A DNA stretch of 5,670 nt from JAXDLK01 sp034666665 (GTDB lineage Bacteria > Desulfobacterota > Binatia > JACPRU01), in NCBI GenBank assembly GCA_034666665.1, contig JAXDLK010000192.1, positions 1 through 5,670 on the forward strand. Direction: 5' to 3'. A model generated the notes under the pieces. It did not search any database and was not told where the DNA came from. It was given only the letters and a program-made list of their open reading frames with translations. Made by a program: the position numbers and the translations under genes. Shown here in pieces: positions 1 through 5,670 of this stretch; the stretch's first letter is position 1, and each line of letters begins with the position of its first letter.

Positions 1-3000
1 GGCCGGAGCGACGACTACGAGGCGGCGGGCAACCACCACCTGACCTTGCTCGCCTCGTCGCTCGACGGCTACCGGAACCTCTGCCAGCTGGTGAGCGCCG
101 GCTATCTCGAGGGCTTTCACTACAAGCCGCGGATCGATCGCGAGCTGCTCCGTCGCTGGAACGGCGGCTTGCTGGCGCTCTCCGGCTGCCTGTCGAGCGA
201 GGTCAACGACTGCCTGCGGCTCGGCAGCGTGGATCGCGCGCGGCAGGTGATGGAGGATTACGCCTCGATCTTTCCCGGCCGCTACTACGTCGAGGTGCAG
301 GACAACAAGCTCGCCATCCAGGAGCAGGCCAACGTGGAGCTCATTCGGCTTGCCCGCGAGCTCGGGTTGCCGATCGTCGCCACCAACGACTGTCATTACC
401 TCGGCCCGGACGATGCGAAGGCGCACGAAGTTCTCCTCTGCATCCAGTCGAAGAAGAGCCGGAACGACCCGAAGGCGTGGAAGCTCGGGACTCACGAGCT
501 CTACGTGAAGTCTCCGGACGAGATGTCGCGTGCGTTCGCGGACCTTCCCGAAGCGATCGCGAATACCCTCGAGGTCGCCAACCGATGCGACGTCGAGCTC
601 CGCTTCGGCCGCTACCAGTTCCCGGCGTTCGCGACCCCCGCGGGCCAGAGCCTCGAAGAGTTCCTCGTCGCCGAAGCGACCGCGGGGCTCGAGCGGCGGC
701 TCCAGCGGCTGCGCGAGCGGGACGGCTGGACGGTCGAGAACGAGGTGCCTTACCACGAGCGGCTCGAGATGGAGCTCGGGGTCATACGCGACATGGGTTT
801 CGCGGGCTACTTCCTGATCGTCGCGGACTTCATCGGCGAAGCGAGGCGGCGCGGGATCCCGGTGGGGCCCGGCCGCGGCTCGGCGGCCGGCAGCCTGGTC
901 GGCTGGGCGTGCGGCATCACCGACCTCGATCCCATTCCCTACGGGCTTCTCTTCGAGCGCTTCCTCAACCCGGAGCGGAAGTCGATGCCGGACATCGACG
1001 TCGACTTCTGCTGGGAACGCCGCGACGAGGTGATCGATTACGTGCGGCAGAAGTACGGCGCGGACCGGGTGGCGCAGATCATCACGTTCGGCACGCTCAA
1101 GGGGAAGCAAGCGATCAAGGACGTCGGCCGGGTTCTGGACTTCACCTACGCCGACACGGACCGGATGGCGAAGCTCTATCCCGCGCCGAAGCAGGGCAAG
1201 GATTTCCCCCTCGAGAAGGCGCTCGAGATGGAGCCTCGCCTGCGCGAGATCCGCGACCGTGGCGACCGCGAGCGCGAGCTCTTCGAGTTGGCGATCAAGC
1301 TCGAGGGGCTGCTGCGGCACCCGTCGAAGCACGCGTCGGGAGTGGTGATCTCGAACCGGCCCCTGGTCGAGGACCTGCCGCTCTACGTCGACGACGGGAT
1401 CGTCGTCACGCAGTATCCGTACGGCGACATCGACGCGATCGGGCTGATCAAGTTCGATTTCCTCGGGCTGAAGAACGTGACTCTGCTCGAGAACGTCGTC
1501 CGCCGCATCCAGGAGAACCGGGGCGTCACGATCGACCTCGCGGGGCTGCCGCTCGACGATCGCGCGACGTACCAGGCGCTGTCACGCGCGGACACGGTGG
1601 GTATCTTCCAGATGGAGTCGAGCGGCATGCGGAAGCTGCTGACCGATCTGCGCCCGTCGACGTTCGAGGACGTGATCGCGGTGCTCGCGCTCTTCCGCCC
1701 CGGTCCGCTCGATGCCCGTTTCGACGACGGCAGCACGATGGTCGACGTGTTCATCCGCCGGAAGCACGGCAAGGAAGCGATCCGCTGGCTCCATCCCGAG
1801 CTCGAGCCGATCCTCCGCGAGACCTACGGCGTCATCGTCTACCAGGAACAGGTGATGAAGATCGCGCAGGTGCTCGCCGGCTACACGCTCGGCGACGCCG
1901 ACAATCTCCGGCGGGCGATGGGCAAGAAGAAGAAAGACGAGATGGCGCGCGAGCGGGTGCGCTTCCTCGACGGTGCGAAGCAGCGGAGCATCGCCGCGGC
2001 GACGGCCGGCGAGATCTTCGATCAGATGGAGACCTTCGCCGCCTACGGCTTCAACAAGTCGCACTCGGCCGCGTACGCGCTGATCTCGTACCAGACGGCG
2101 TACCTGAAGGCGCATTTCCCGCAGGAGTTTCTCGCGTCGCTGCTCAGCCTCGAGATGCACGACACCGACAAGACCTACAAGAACATCGCCGATTGCCGGG
2201 ATCACGGAATTCGCGTCCTGCCGCCGGACATGAACGAGAGCCGACAGGATTTCACCGTCGCGGGCTCCGACATCCGCTTCGGTCTCGGGGCCGTGCGCAA
2301 CGTCGGGTCCAAGGCGATCGAACAGATCCTCACGGGACGGACCGAGCCCTTCGTCACGCTCGCCGACTTCTGCCGGCGGGTGTCCGGGCCGCTGCTGAAC
2401 AAGCGCGTCCTCGAGAGCCTGATCAAATGCGGCGCCTTCGATTCTCTCGGCGTGACCCGAGCGAGATGCCTTGCCGGGCTCGAGGACCTGATGCGCTGGG
2501 CCGAGCGCTCCGAGCGGGATGCCTGCTCGACTCAGATCGGCCTCTTCGCCGGCACGGCGAACGGCGGCGGCCTCGGCGATCCGCCGCGGCTGCCGGACAT
2601 CCCTGCCTGGTCGGACAAGGAGATGCTGCGCCACGAGAAAGACGCGATCGGCTTCTTTCTGACCGCGCACCCGCTCGACAAGTACCGCCGCGACCTCGCG
2701 CGGCTCGCGACCGTGACGACCGCCACTCTCGGAAGCCGCCCCGATCAGGAAAAGGTGAAGCTCGGAGGCGTGATCCACACGGTGCGTCTCAAGAACAGCA
2801 AGAAGGGCGAACGCTACGCGACGTTCCTGCTCGAGGACAAGGAAGGTGTCGTGGAAGTGATCGCCTGGCCGGACGGGTACAGGAAGTTCGAGGCGTTGAT
2901 CCAGAGCGACGATCCGGTCCTCGTCAGCGGGACGCTGGACAAGCAGGAGACCGCCGGCGGGGATGACGGCATGATCGACGCACGGCGCGAACGCTGCCAG

Positions 3001-3285
3001 ATCATCGCCGACGAGCTCCGTCCGCTGGCGGCGGCACGCGAGCAAGCGGTGAAGCAGGTGCATTTCCGCCTGCGCGCGGAACGCGTGACGGACGAGCACC
3101 TCGTGCAGCTGCGGGACATCATCGCGCAACACCGCGGGCGCTGTCCGGCGTACCTGAGCGTGCTCGTCAGCGACGATCGCGAGGCGCTGATCGAGCTGCC
3201 GCGTGACCTTCACGTGACGCCGTCCGAGGACATGATCGACGCCGTCGATCGCTTGCTCGGTAACGGCATGACGCTGCTTCGCTGA
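1..3285 (+). CDS. dnaE: DNA polymerase III subunit alpha (DnaE), 5'-truncated by the window edge
   Basis: This is the catalytic subunit of the replicative DNA polymerase, which works in the cytosol with the beta clamp and clamp loader. The reading frame is open from base 1 and gives 1,094 residues. Comparison with E. coli DnaE (1,160 aa) suggests about 70-95 N-terminal residues are missing, so the TTG at 46 is an internal Leu and not a start. Visible parts, numbered from base 1: the rest of the PHP domain (HHLTLLA at 12-18, GCLSSEV from 62, NDCHY at 129-133); the polymerase core with GPGRGS at 289-294, PDIDVDF at 330-336 and KFDFLGL from 484 (D486), which supply the DxD and third catalytic aspartates; fingers with YQEQVMKIAQ from 614; FNKSHSAAYA from 684; a helix-hairpin-helix near 755-785; a clamp-binding QIGLF at 845-849; an OB fold near 919-985; and a C-terminal domain, expected to bind tau, near 1017-1094. 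Residues 571-579 look like a short insertion. Identification is very secure; DnaE rather than PolC because the PHP domain comes first and no exonuclease domain is inserted. Confidence 0.98.
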   Translation, partial: GRSDDYEAAGNHHLTLLASSLDGYRNLCQLVSAGYLEGFHYKPRIDRELLRRWNGGLLALSGCLSSEVNDCLRLGSVDRARQVMEDYASIFPGRYYVEVQDNKLAIQEQANVELIRLARELGLPIVATNDCHYLGPDDAKAHEVLLCIQSKKSRNDPKAWKLGTHELYVKSPDEMSRAFADLPEAIANTLEVANRCDVELRFGRYQFPAFATPAGQSLEEFLVAEATAGLERRLQRLRERDGWTVENEVPYHERLEMELGVIRDMGFAGYFLIVADFIGEARRRGIPVGPGRGSAAGSLVGWACGITDLDPIPYGLLFERFLNPERKSMPDIDVDFCWERRDEVIDYVRQKYGADRVAQIITFGTLKGKQAIKDVGRVLDFTYADTDRMAKLYPAPKQGKDFPLEKALEMEPRLREIRDRGDRERELFELAIKLEGLLRHPSKHASGVVISNRPLVEDLPLYVDDGIVVTQYPYGDIDAIGLIKFDFLGLKNVTLLENVVRRIQENRGVTIDLAGLPLDDRATYQALSRADTVGIFQMESSGMRKLLTDLRPSTFEDVIAVLALFRPGPLDARFDDGSTMVDVFIRRKHGKEAIRWLHPELEPILRETYGVIVYQEQVMKIAQVLAGYTLGDADNLRRAMGKKKKDEMARERVRFLDGAKQRSIAAATAGEIFDQMETFAAYGFNKSHSAAYALISYQTAYLKAHFPQEFLASLLSLEMHDTDKTYKNIADCRDHGIRVLPPDMNESRQDFTVAGSDIRFGLGAVRNVGSKAIEQILTGRTEPFVTLADFCRRVSGPLLNKRVLESLIKCGAFDSLGVTRARCLAGLEDLMRWAERSERDACSTQIGLFAGTANGGGLGDPPRLPDIPAWSDKEMLRHEKDAIGFFLTAHPLDKYRRDLARLATVTTATLGSRPDQEKVKLGGVIHTVRLKNSKKGERYATFLLEDKEGVVEVIAWPDGYRKFEALIQSDDPVLVSGTLDKQETAGGDDGMIDARRERCQIIADELRPLAAAREQAVKQVHFRLRAERVTDEHLVQLRDIIAQHRGRCPAYLSVLVSDDREALIELPRDLHVTPSEDMIDAVDRLLGNGMTLLR
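2533..2547 (+). other. Beta-clamp binding motif QIGLF within DnaE
   Basis: Residues 845-849 of the visible DnaE read Q-I-G-L-F, which fits the bacterial clamp-binding consensus QxxLF. The motif sits between the helix-hairpin-helix region and the OB fold, in the same place as the internal clamp motif of E. coli DnaE (QADMF). It is followed by a Gly-rich stretch, as expected for an exposed linker. It should tether the polymerase to the sliding clamp for processive synthesis. Confidence 0.8.
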
Positions 3286-3301
3286 GGCCTTTACCGGCCT
3301 C
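3284..3301 (+). other. Perfect inverted repeat over the dnaE stop codon (possible weak hairpin)
   Basis: GAGGCC (3284-3289) and GGCCTC (3296-3301) form a perfect 6-bp GC-rich stem around the 6-base loop TTTACC. The left arm includes the last two bases of the dnaE stop codon. No T-run follows (the next bases are GC-rich), so it does not look like a standard Rho-independent terminator. It could stabilise the 3' end of the dnaE message or slow transcription before the next gene, or be chance in GC-rich DNA. Confidence 0.35.
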
Positions 3302-3317
3302 GCGCGAGCGATCATCC

Positions 3318-3323
3318 GGAGGG
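3318..3323 (+). promoter_or_regulatory. Ribosome binding site of the CoA-transferase gene
   Basis: GGAGGG lies 3 bases (ACA) before the ATG at 3327; counting the GGAGG core, the spacer is 4 bases. The match to the anti-Shine-Dalgarno sequence is strong though the spacing is slightly short. It supports the ATG at 3327 as the start, which also places the conserved family N-terminus (LLDGIRILDFT) at residues 3-13. Confidence 0.75.
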
Positions 3324-3326
3324 ACA

Positions 3327-4508
3327 ATGGGACTTCTCGACGGCATCCGCATCCTCGACTTCACGCAGCACCAGGCCGGCCCCTACGGGACCGCGCTGCT
3401 CGCGGACTTCGGTGCCGACGTCGTCAAGATCGAGCGCATCGGCGGGGACCCCGCACGCGCCAACTTCCCCGAGGTCGATGGCGTGAACGCGTTCTTCCTG
3501 GTGAACAACCGCGGAAAGCGGAGCCTGTCCCTCGATCTCGAGAAGCCGGCGGCGGTCGGCGTCGTCCATCGCTTGCTCGGACGCGCGGACGTGCTGGCGC
3601 ACAACCTGAAGCCCGGCGCGATGGAGAAGTTCGGTCTCGGCTACTCCGACCTCCACGAGCGTTACCCTCGCCTCGTGTACGCAGCGGTCTCCACCTTCGG
3701 GCCGCAGGGCCCGCGCCGATGGACCACCGGCGTGGACCTGATCGCGCAGGCGGAGAGCGGCATCATGAGCGTCACGGGGGAAACGGACGGACACGCGCTG
3801 CCCGTCGGCGTCGCTCTCGCGGACGCGCTCGGCGGGGTGAACCTGGCCTTCGCCGTGCTCGGCGCGCTCTATGGCCGCGAGCGCACCGGGAGCGGCCAGG
3901 AGGTGCACGTCTCACTGGTCGGAGGCCTCATCGGCGTCCAGGCCTGGGAGCTGCAGAATCATCTCCTCGCCCACACCGTCTCGCCCCGCGCCGGCCAGTC
4001 ACATCCTCTGATCAAGACGCTGTGGACGAGCTTCGCCGCTCGGGACGGCGACTTCGTCCTCGCGGAAGTAGCGGACGCCTGGCCGGGCATCTGTCGGGCG
4101 ATCGGTCTCGCCGAGCTGGCGGCCGAGGAACGGTTCCGTTCGGTGGGCCGACGGCTCAAGAACCGCGCTCCGCTCCTCGAGATCCTCCGAGCACGGTTCG
4201 CGGAGTCGACGGTCGACGAGTGCGTCCGCCGGCTTCGAGCCGAAGGCGTGCTCGCGGCGCCGGTGCAGAGCTACGCGCAGGTCGCGGCCGACCCCGACGC
4301 GCGCGCGAACGGGTACGTGCGGAAGATCGACCTTCCGGGGAAGGGACCGATCGACACCATCGGGCCGTTTCTCCACTTCTCCGAGACGGCGCCGGAGGTG
4401 CGCCGAGGAGCGCCTGACCTGGCGGCGCACACGGCGGAGATCCTCGCCGAGCTCGGCTACGACGCCGCGGAGATCGGTCGCCTGAGGTCGGAGCGCGCGA
4501 TCGCCTGA
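3327..4508 (+). CDS. CaiB/BaiF family (class III) CoA-transferase
   Basis: Enzymes of this family move coenzyme A between carboxylic acids through an aspartyl-CoA thioester intermediate, in the cytosol. The 393-residue length is typical. The N-terminus has the family pattern DGIRILDFTQHQAGP followed by LLADFGADVVKIER. NNRGKRSLSLDL (about residues 56-67), the ADVLAHNLKPGAMEKFGLGY region, PRLVYAAVSTFG, and the DLIAQAESGIMSVTG segment are all family hallmarks. Asp166, in the ALADALGG segment, lines up with the catalytic Asp169 of formyl-CoA transferase and CaiB. The alpha-methylacyl-CoA racemase signature GHDIN is absent (GVDLI here), which favours a transferase over a racemase. The substrate pair cannot be read from the sequence; formyl-CoA/oxalate, succinyl-CoA and carnitine-type specificities are all possible. 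The gene starts 41 bases after dnaE on the same strand and converges with efp, whose stop lies 4 bases away. Nothing nearby points to a pathway. Confidence 0.93.
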   Translation: MGLLDGIRILDFTQHQAGPYGTALLADFGADVVKIERIGGDPARANFPEVDGVNAFFLVNNRGKRSLSLDLEKPAAVGVVHRLLGRADVLAHNLKPGAMEKFGLGYSDLHERYPRLVYAAVSTFGPQGPRRWTTGVDLIAQAESGIMSVTGETDGHALPVGVALADALGGVNLAFAVLGALYGRERTGSGQEVHVSLVGGLIGVQAWELQNHLLAHTVSPRAGQSHPLIKTLWTSFAARDGDFVLAEVADAWPGICRAIGLAELAAEERFRSVGRRLKNRAPLLEILRARFAESTVDECVRRLRAEGVLAAPVQSYAQVAADPDARANGYVRKIDLPGKGPIDTIGPFLHFSETAPEVRRGAPDLAAHTAEILAELGYDAAEIGRLRSERAIA

Positions 4509-4512
4509 TCGG

Positions 4513-5076
4513 TCACTTGGCGCGCGACAGGTAGGCGCCCGACGAGGTGTCGACGCGAATCACCTCGCCGGTGTCGATGAAGTTCGGAACCGGCACCACC
4601 AGCCCGGTCTCCGTGATCGCGGGCTTCAGCACGTTCGTGACGGTGGCGGTCTTGATGCCGGGCGGAGCGTCGACGACCTTCAGGTCCACGGTCTTCGGCA
4701 GCTCGACGCCGACCGCCTTGGAGTCGTAGAGCTCGACCTGCACGCGGAGGTTCGGCGTGAGGAAGCCGGTGGAGTCGCCGAGGTCCTCCTTGCGCAGAAC
4801 GATCTGCTCGAAGCTCTCGGTGTTCATGAAGTGGTAGTCCTCACCGTCCTGATAGAGGAACTCCATCTCCTGTTGATCGAGAGTGATGCGCTCGACCTTG
4901 TCCTCGGAGCGGAACCGGTTCTCCGTCGCGAGCCCGGTGCGGATGTTCCTGAGCTTCGTCTGCACCATTCCGCGCCAGTTCCCCGGCGTCACGTGCATGA
5001 CGTCCGTGACGCGGTAGAGGTCGTTCTGGTACTTGATGACGGCTCCGTTGCGCAGCTGGGTCGCCGGAATGAACAT
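4513..5076 (-). CDS. efp: Translation elongation factor P
   Basis: EF-P binds between the P and E sites of the ribosome and relieves stalling at consecutive prolines. The 187-residue length is normal. Three beta-barrel domains are recognisable: a KOW-like N-terminal domain (about 1-63, starting MFIPATQLRNGAVIKY), a central OB domain (about 67-125, with MEFLYQDGEDYHFMN), and a C-terminal OB domain (about 130-187). The C-terminal signature runs from K151 to G170 (KPAITETG...VPNFIDTG), and the protein ends SSGAYLSRAK. The loop that normally carries a modified Lys34 (E. coli, PGKGQ) or Arg32 (Pseudomonas) reads PGNWRG, with Asn33 at the tip; the AAC codon is at 4980-4978. The frame stays open upstream to 5370, but the ATG at 5076 gives the family N-terminus, and the extension is low-complexity Arg/Ser sequence overlapping another gene. 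Only a weak GAGG ribosome site, about 11 bases upstream, is visible. No epmA, epmB, earP or ymfI-type modification gene is in the window. Confidence 0.97.
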   Translation of the reverse strand: MFIPATQLRNGAVIKYQNDLYRVTDVMHVTPGNWRGMVQTKLRNIRTGLATENRFRSEDKVERITLDQQEMEFLYQDGEDYHFMNTESFEQIVLRKEDLGDSTGFLTPNLRVQVELYDSKAVGVELPKTVDLKVVDAPPGIKTATVTNVLKPAITETGLVVPVPNFIDTGEVIRVDTSSGAYLSRAK

Positions 5077-5119
5077 GAGTGTTCGAGCCTCGCGATCGCG
5101 GGGGAATTCGGAACCCGGC

Positions 5120-5148
5120 AATGTACCAAGCCGGTCCGCGGTGAGCAA
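5120..5148 (-). promoter_or_regulatory. Candidate sigma-70-type promoter for efp
   Basis: Reading the minus strand in the 85-base gap upstream of efp, TTGCTC (5148-5143) is a possible -35 box (3 of 6 consensus bases, including the TTG). TACATT (5125-5120) is a possible -10 box (4 of 6). They are separated by 17 bases. A start near 5113 would give a leader of about 37 bases. The match is modest and is the best I found in the gap. It suggests efp can be transcribed independently of the SnoaL-like gene upstream. Confidence 0.35.
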
Positions 5149-5161
5149 TCGCGCTACCGGC

Positions 5162-5590
5162 TCACTGCAGCGCCGGCGTCGGGTCGTCGTCATCGACGGA
5201 CGGCGACGCCGGCGATCCATGATGATGCACCAGCAGCCACTGCCCGTCGCGGCGCTCGAACACGTTCGTCGCTTCGACCCTTCCGCGGGAGATTCCATCC
5301 AGCGTGTGGCTGGTGATGTTCTCCGTGCAGACCACCCACGCGACCTCGCCGGCGACCGACACCTCGACACCGGTCAACTCGAAGCGCATCTCCATGGTGT
5401 TCTCGAAGATGCCGCGCCAGCTGTCCATCACGGCCCCGATGCCGGAGAGACGTCGCCATCCGGGATGGGTGCAGTGCACCCGCGCGGAGCGAAGCCACAC
5501 CGCCTCCATGGCCTCGAGCTTCAAGCTCTCGAAGGCGCGATAGAAGGCGTCGTTCGCGGCCTGAACCGCCGCCGAATCGTCGCTCGCCAC
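5162..5590 (-). CDS. SnoaL-like / nuclear transport factor 2 fold family protein
   Basis: This 142-residue protein resembles the SnoaL/SgcJ/DUF4440 group of small alpha+beta-barrel (cone-shaped) proteins related to ketosteroid isomerases. Visible hallmarks are an N-terminal helix with AANDAFYRAFESLKLEAMEAVW (split: AANDAFYRAF then SLKLEAMEAVW), VHCTHPGWRRLSG, VMDSWRGIFEN, strands GEVAWVVCTENI and GRVEATNVFERRDGQWLLVHHHGSP. The core spans about residues 8-128; the tail is short and acidic (VDDDD). No signal peptide or membrane segment is present. The start is a GTG, shown by family length and by its position 2 bases after the TGA of the upstream cupin gene; no clear Shine-Dalgarno is present, so translational coupling is likely. 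The specific function is unknown: members range from isomerases and cyclases to non-catalytic ligand binders, and catalytic residues cannot be assigned here. It is encoded upstream of efp on the same strand, 85 bases away. Confidence 0.88.
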   Translation of the reverse strand: MASDDSAAVQAANDAFYRAFESLKLEAMEAVWLRSARVHCTHPGWRRLSGIGAVMDSWRGIFENTMEMRFELTGVEVSVAGEVAWVVCTENITSHTLDGISRGRVEATNVFERRDGQWLLVHHHGSPASPSVDDDDPTPALQ

Positions 5591-5592
5591 CG

Positions 5593-5670
5593 TCAGACCG
5601 TCGGCGGCGGCGCCATGAAGACCAGCAGCGCGAGACGCTCGGGCCCGGGGTTGTCGACCGAGTGCTCCGA
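5593..5670 (-). CDS. C-terminal end of a cupin-domain protein (5' part outside the window)
   Basis: Reading the minus strand from the window edge, an open frame of 25 codons ends at TGA (5595-5593). It begins SEHSVDNPGPERLALLVF and ends MAPPPTV. The segment H-SVD-N followed by PGPERLALLVF matches the end of a cupin barrel: the H(X)3N of cupin motif 2, whose His usually binds the metal, then the closing beta strand that often ends in a Pro-rich turn. The frame is intact to the window edge. Its stop lies 2 bases before the GTG of the SnoaL-like gene, which supports real coding and a coupled operon. The type of cupin (sugar isomerase, dioxygenase, regulator and so on) cannot be told from this fragment. 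Confidence 0.68.
   Translation of the reverse strand, partial: SEHSVDNPGPERLALLVFMAPPPTV

Noticed and set aside
46..48. TTG as the start codon of dnaE
   Set aside because: The frame is open to base 1 and the residues before it (GNHHLT) belong to the conserved PHP domain, so this is an internal Leu codon in a truncated gene.
477..2966. Long open frame on the plus strand (829 codons) overlapping dnaE in a different frame
   Set aside because: The translation is an Arg/Ala/Pro/Gly-rich string without domains, as expected from a frame-shifted reading of a GC-rich gene.
1582..3327. Long open frame on the minus strand (581 codons) opposite dnaE
   Set aside because: It lies fully antisense to unmistakable dnaE coding sequence, has a composition rich in Arg, Ala, Val and Glu typical of GC-rich shadow frames, and shows no domain I recognise.
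3312..3908. Minus-strand open frame (198 codons) opposite the CoA-transferase start
   Set aside because: It is antisense to a clear family member and has no recognisable domain or convincing ribosome site.
3719..4417. Plus-strand open frame (232 codons) inside the CoA-transferase gene
   Set aside because: It is an out-of-frame reading with extreme Arg/Gly content and no homology I recognise.
4493..4525. GCGCGC repeats around the convergent stops as a bidirectional terminator
   Set aside because: The arms are self-complementary low-complexity CG runs inside the coding ends, and no T-tract is present on either strand.
5091..5100. Perfect 10-base palindrome CGCGATCGCG upstream of efp as an operator
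   Set aside because: CG-rich palindromes of this kind are common by chance in GC-rich DNA, and similar GATCG strings occur throughout the coding regions; nothing else supports a binding site.
5077..5370. N-terminal extension of EF-P up to 5370
   Set aside because: The ATG at 5076 gives the exact family N-terminus and length; the extension overlaps the SnoaL-like gene in another frame and is low-complexity Arg/Ser sequence.

Overview
The window is a GC-rich bacterial chromosome segment (roughly two-thirds G+C by eye). It has tightly packed genes and carries no mobile elements, CRISPR arrays, tRNA or rRNA that I can see. The gene content is mostly housekeeping: the replicative DNA polymerase alpha subunit and translation elongation factor P, together with a class III CoA-transferase, a SnoaL-like (NTF2-fold) small protein and the tail of a cupin protein. 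The host is a high-GC, non-enterobacterial organism. The DnaE keeps PHP-domain metal ligands that E. coli has lost. The EF-P has Asn at the tip position that is Lys in E. coli and Arg in Pseudomonas. An Acidobacteriota-, Myxococcota- or similar soil-type lineage would fit, but this is a guess from sequence character and not a placement.

Plus strand, left half: dnaE, cut off at its 5' end by the window edge, occupies bases 1-3285. After a 41-base gap that begins with a short perfect hairpin over the dnaE stop codon, a CaiB/BaiF family CoA-transferase gene (3327-4508) starts behind a good Shine-Dalgarno sequence. The spacing allows co-transcription with dnaE.

Minus strand, right half (read right to left): the end of a cupin gene (5670-5593, continuing outside the window), a SnoaL-like gene whose GTG start lies 2 bases after the cupin stop (5590-5162), an 85-base gap with a plausible efp promoter, and efp (5076-4513). 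The efp and CoA-transferase genes converge with only 4 bases between their stop codons.

The cupin and SnoaL-like genes look like a translationally coupled pair of unknown function. efp probably has its own promoter but may also receive read-through. I see no evidence of a novel multi-gene system. The most noteworthy points are the unusual EF-P loop tip (Asn33), the retained PHP metal ligands in DnaE, and a short extra segment in the DnaE polymerase core.
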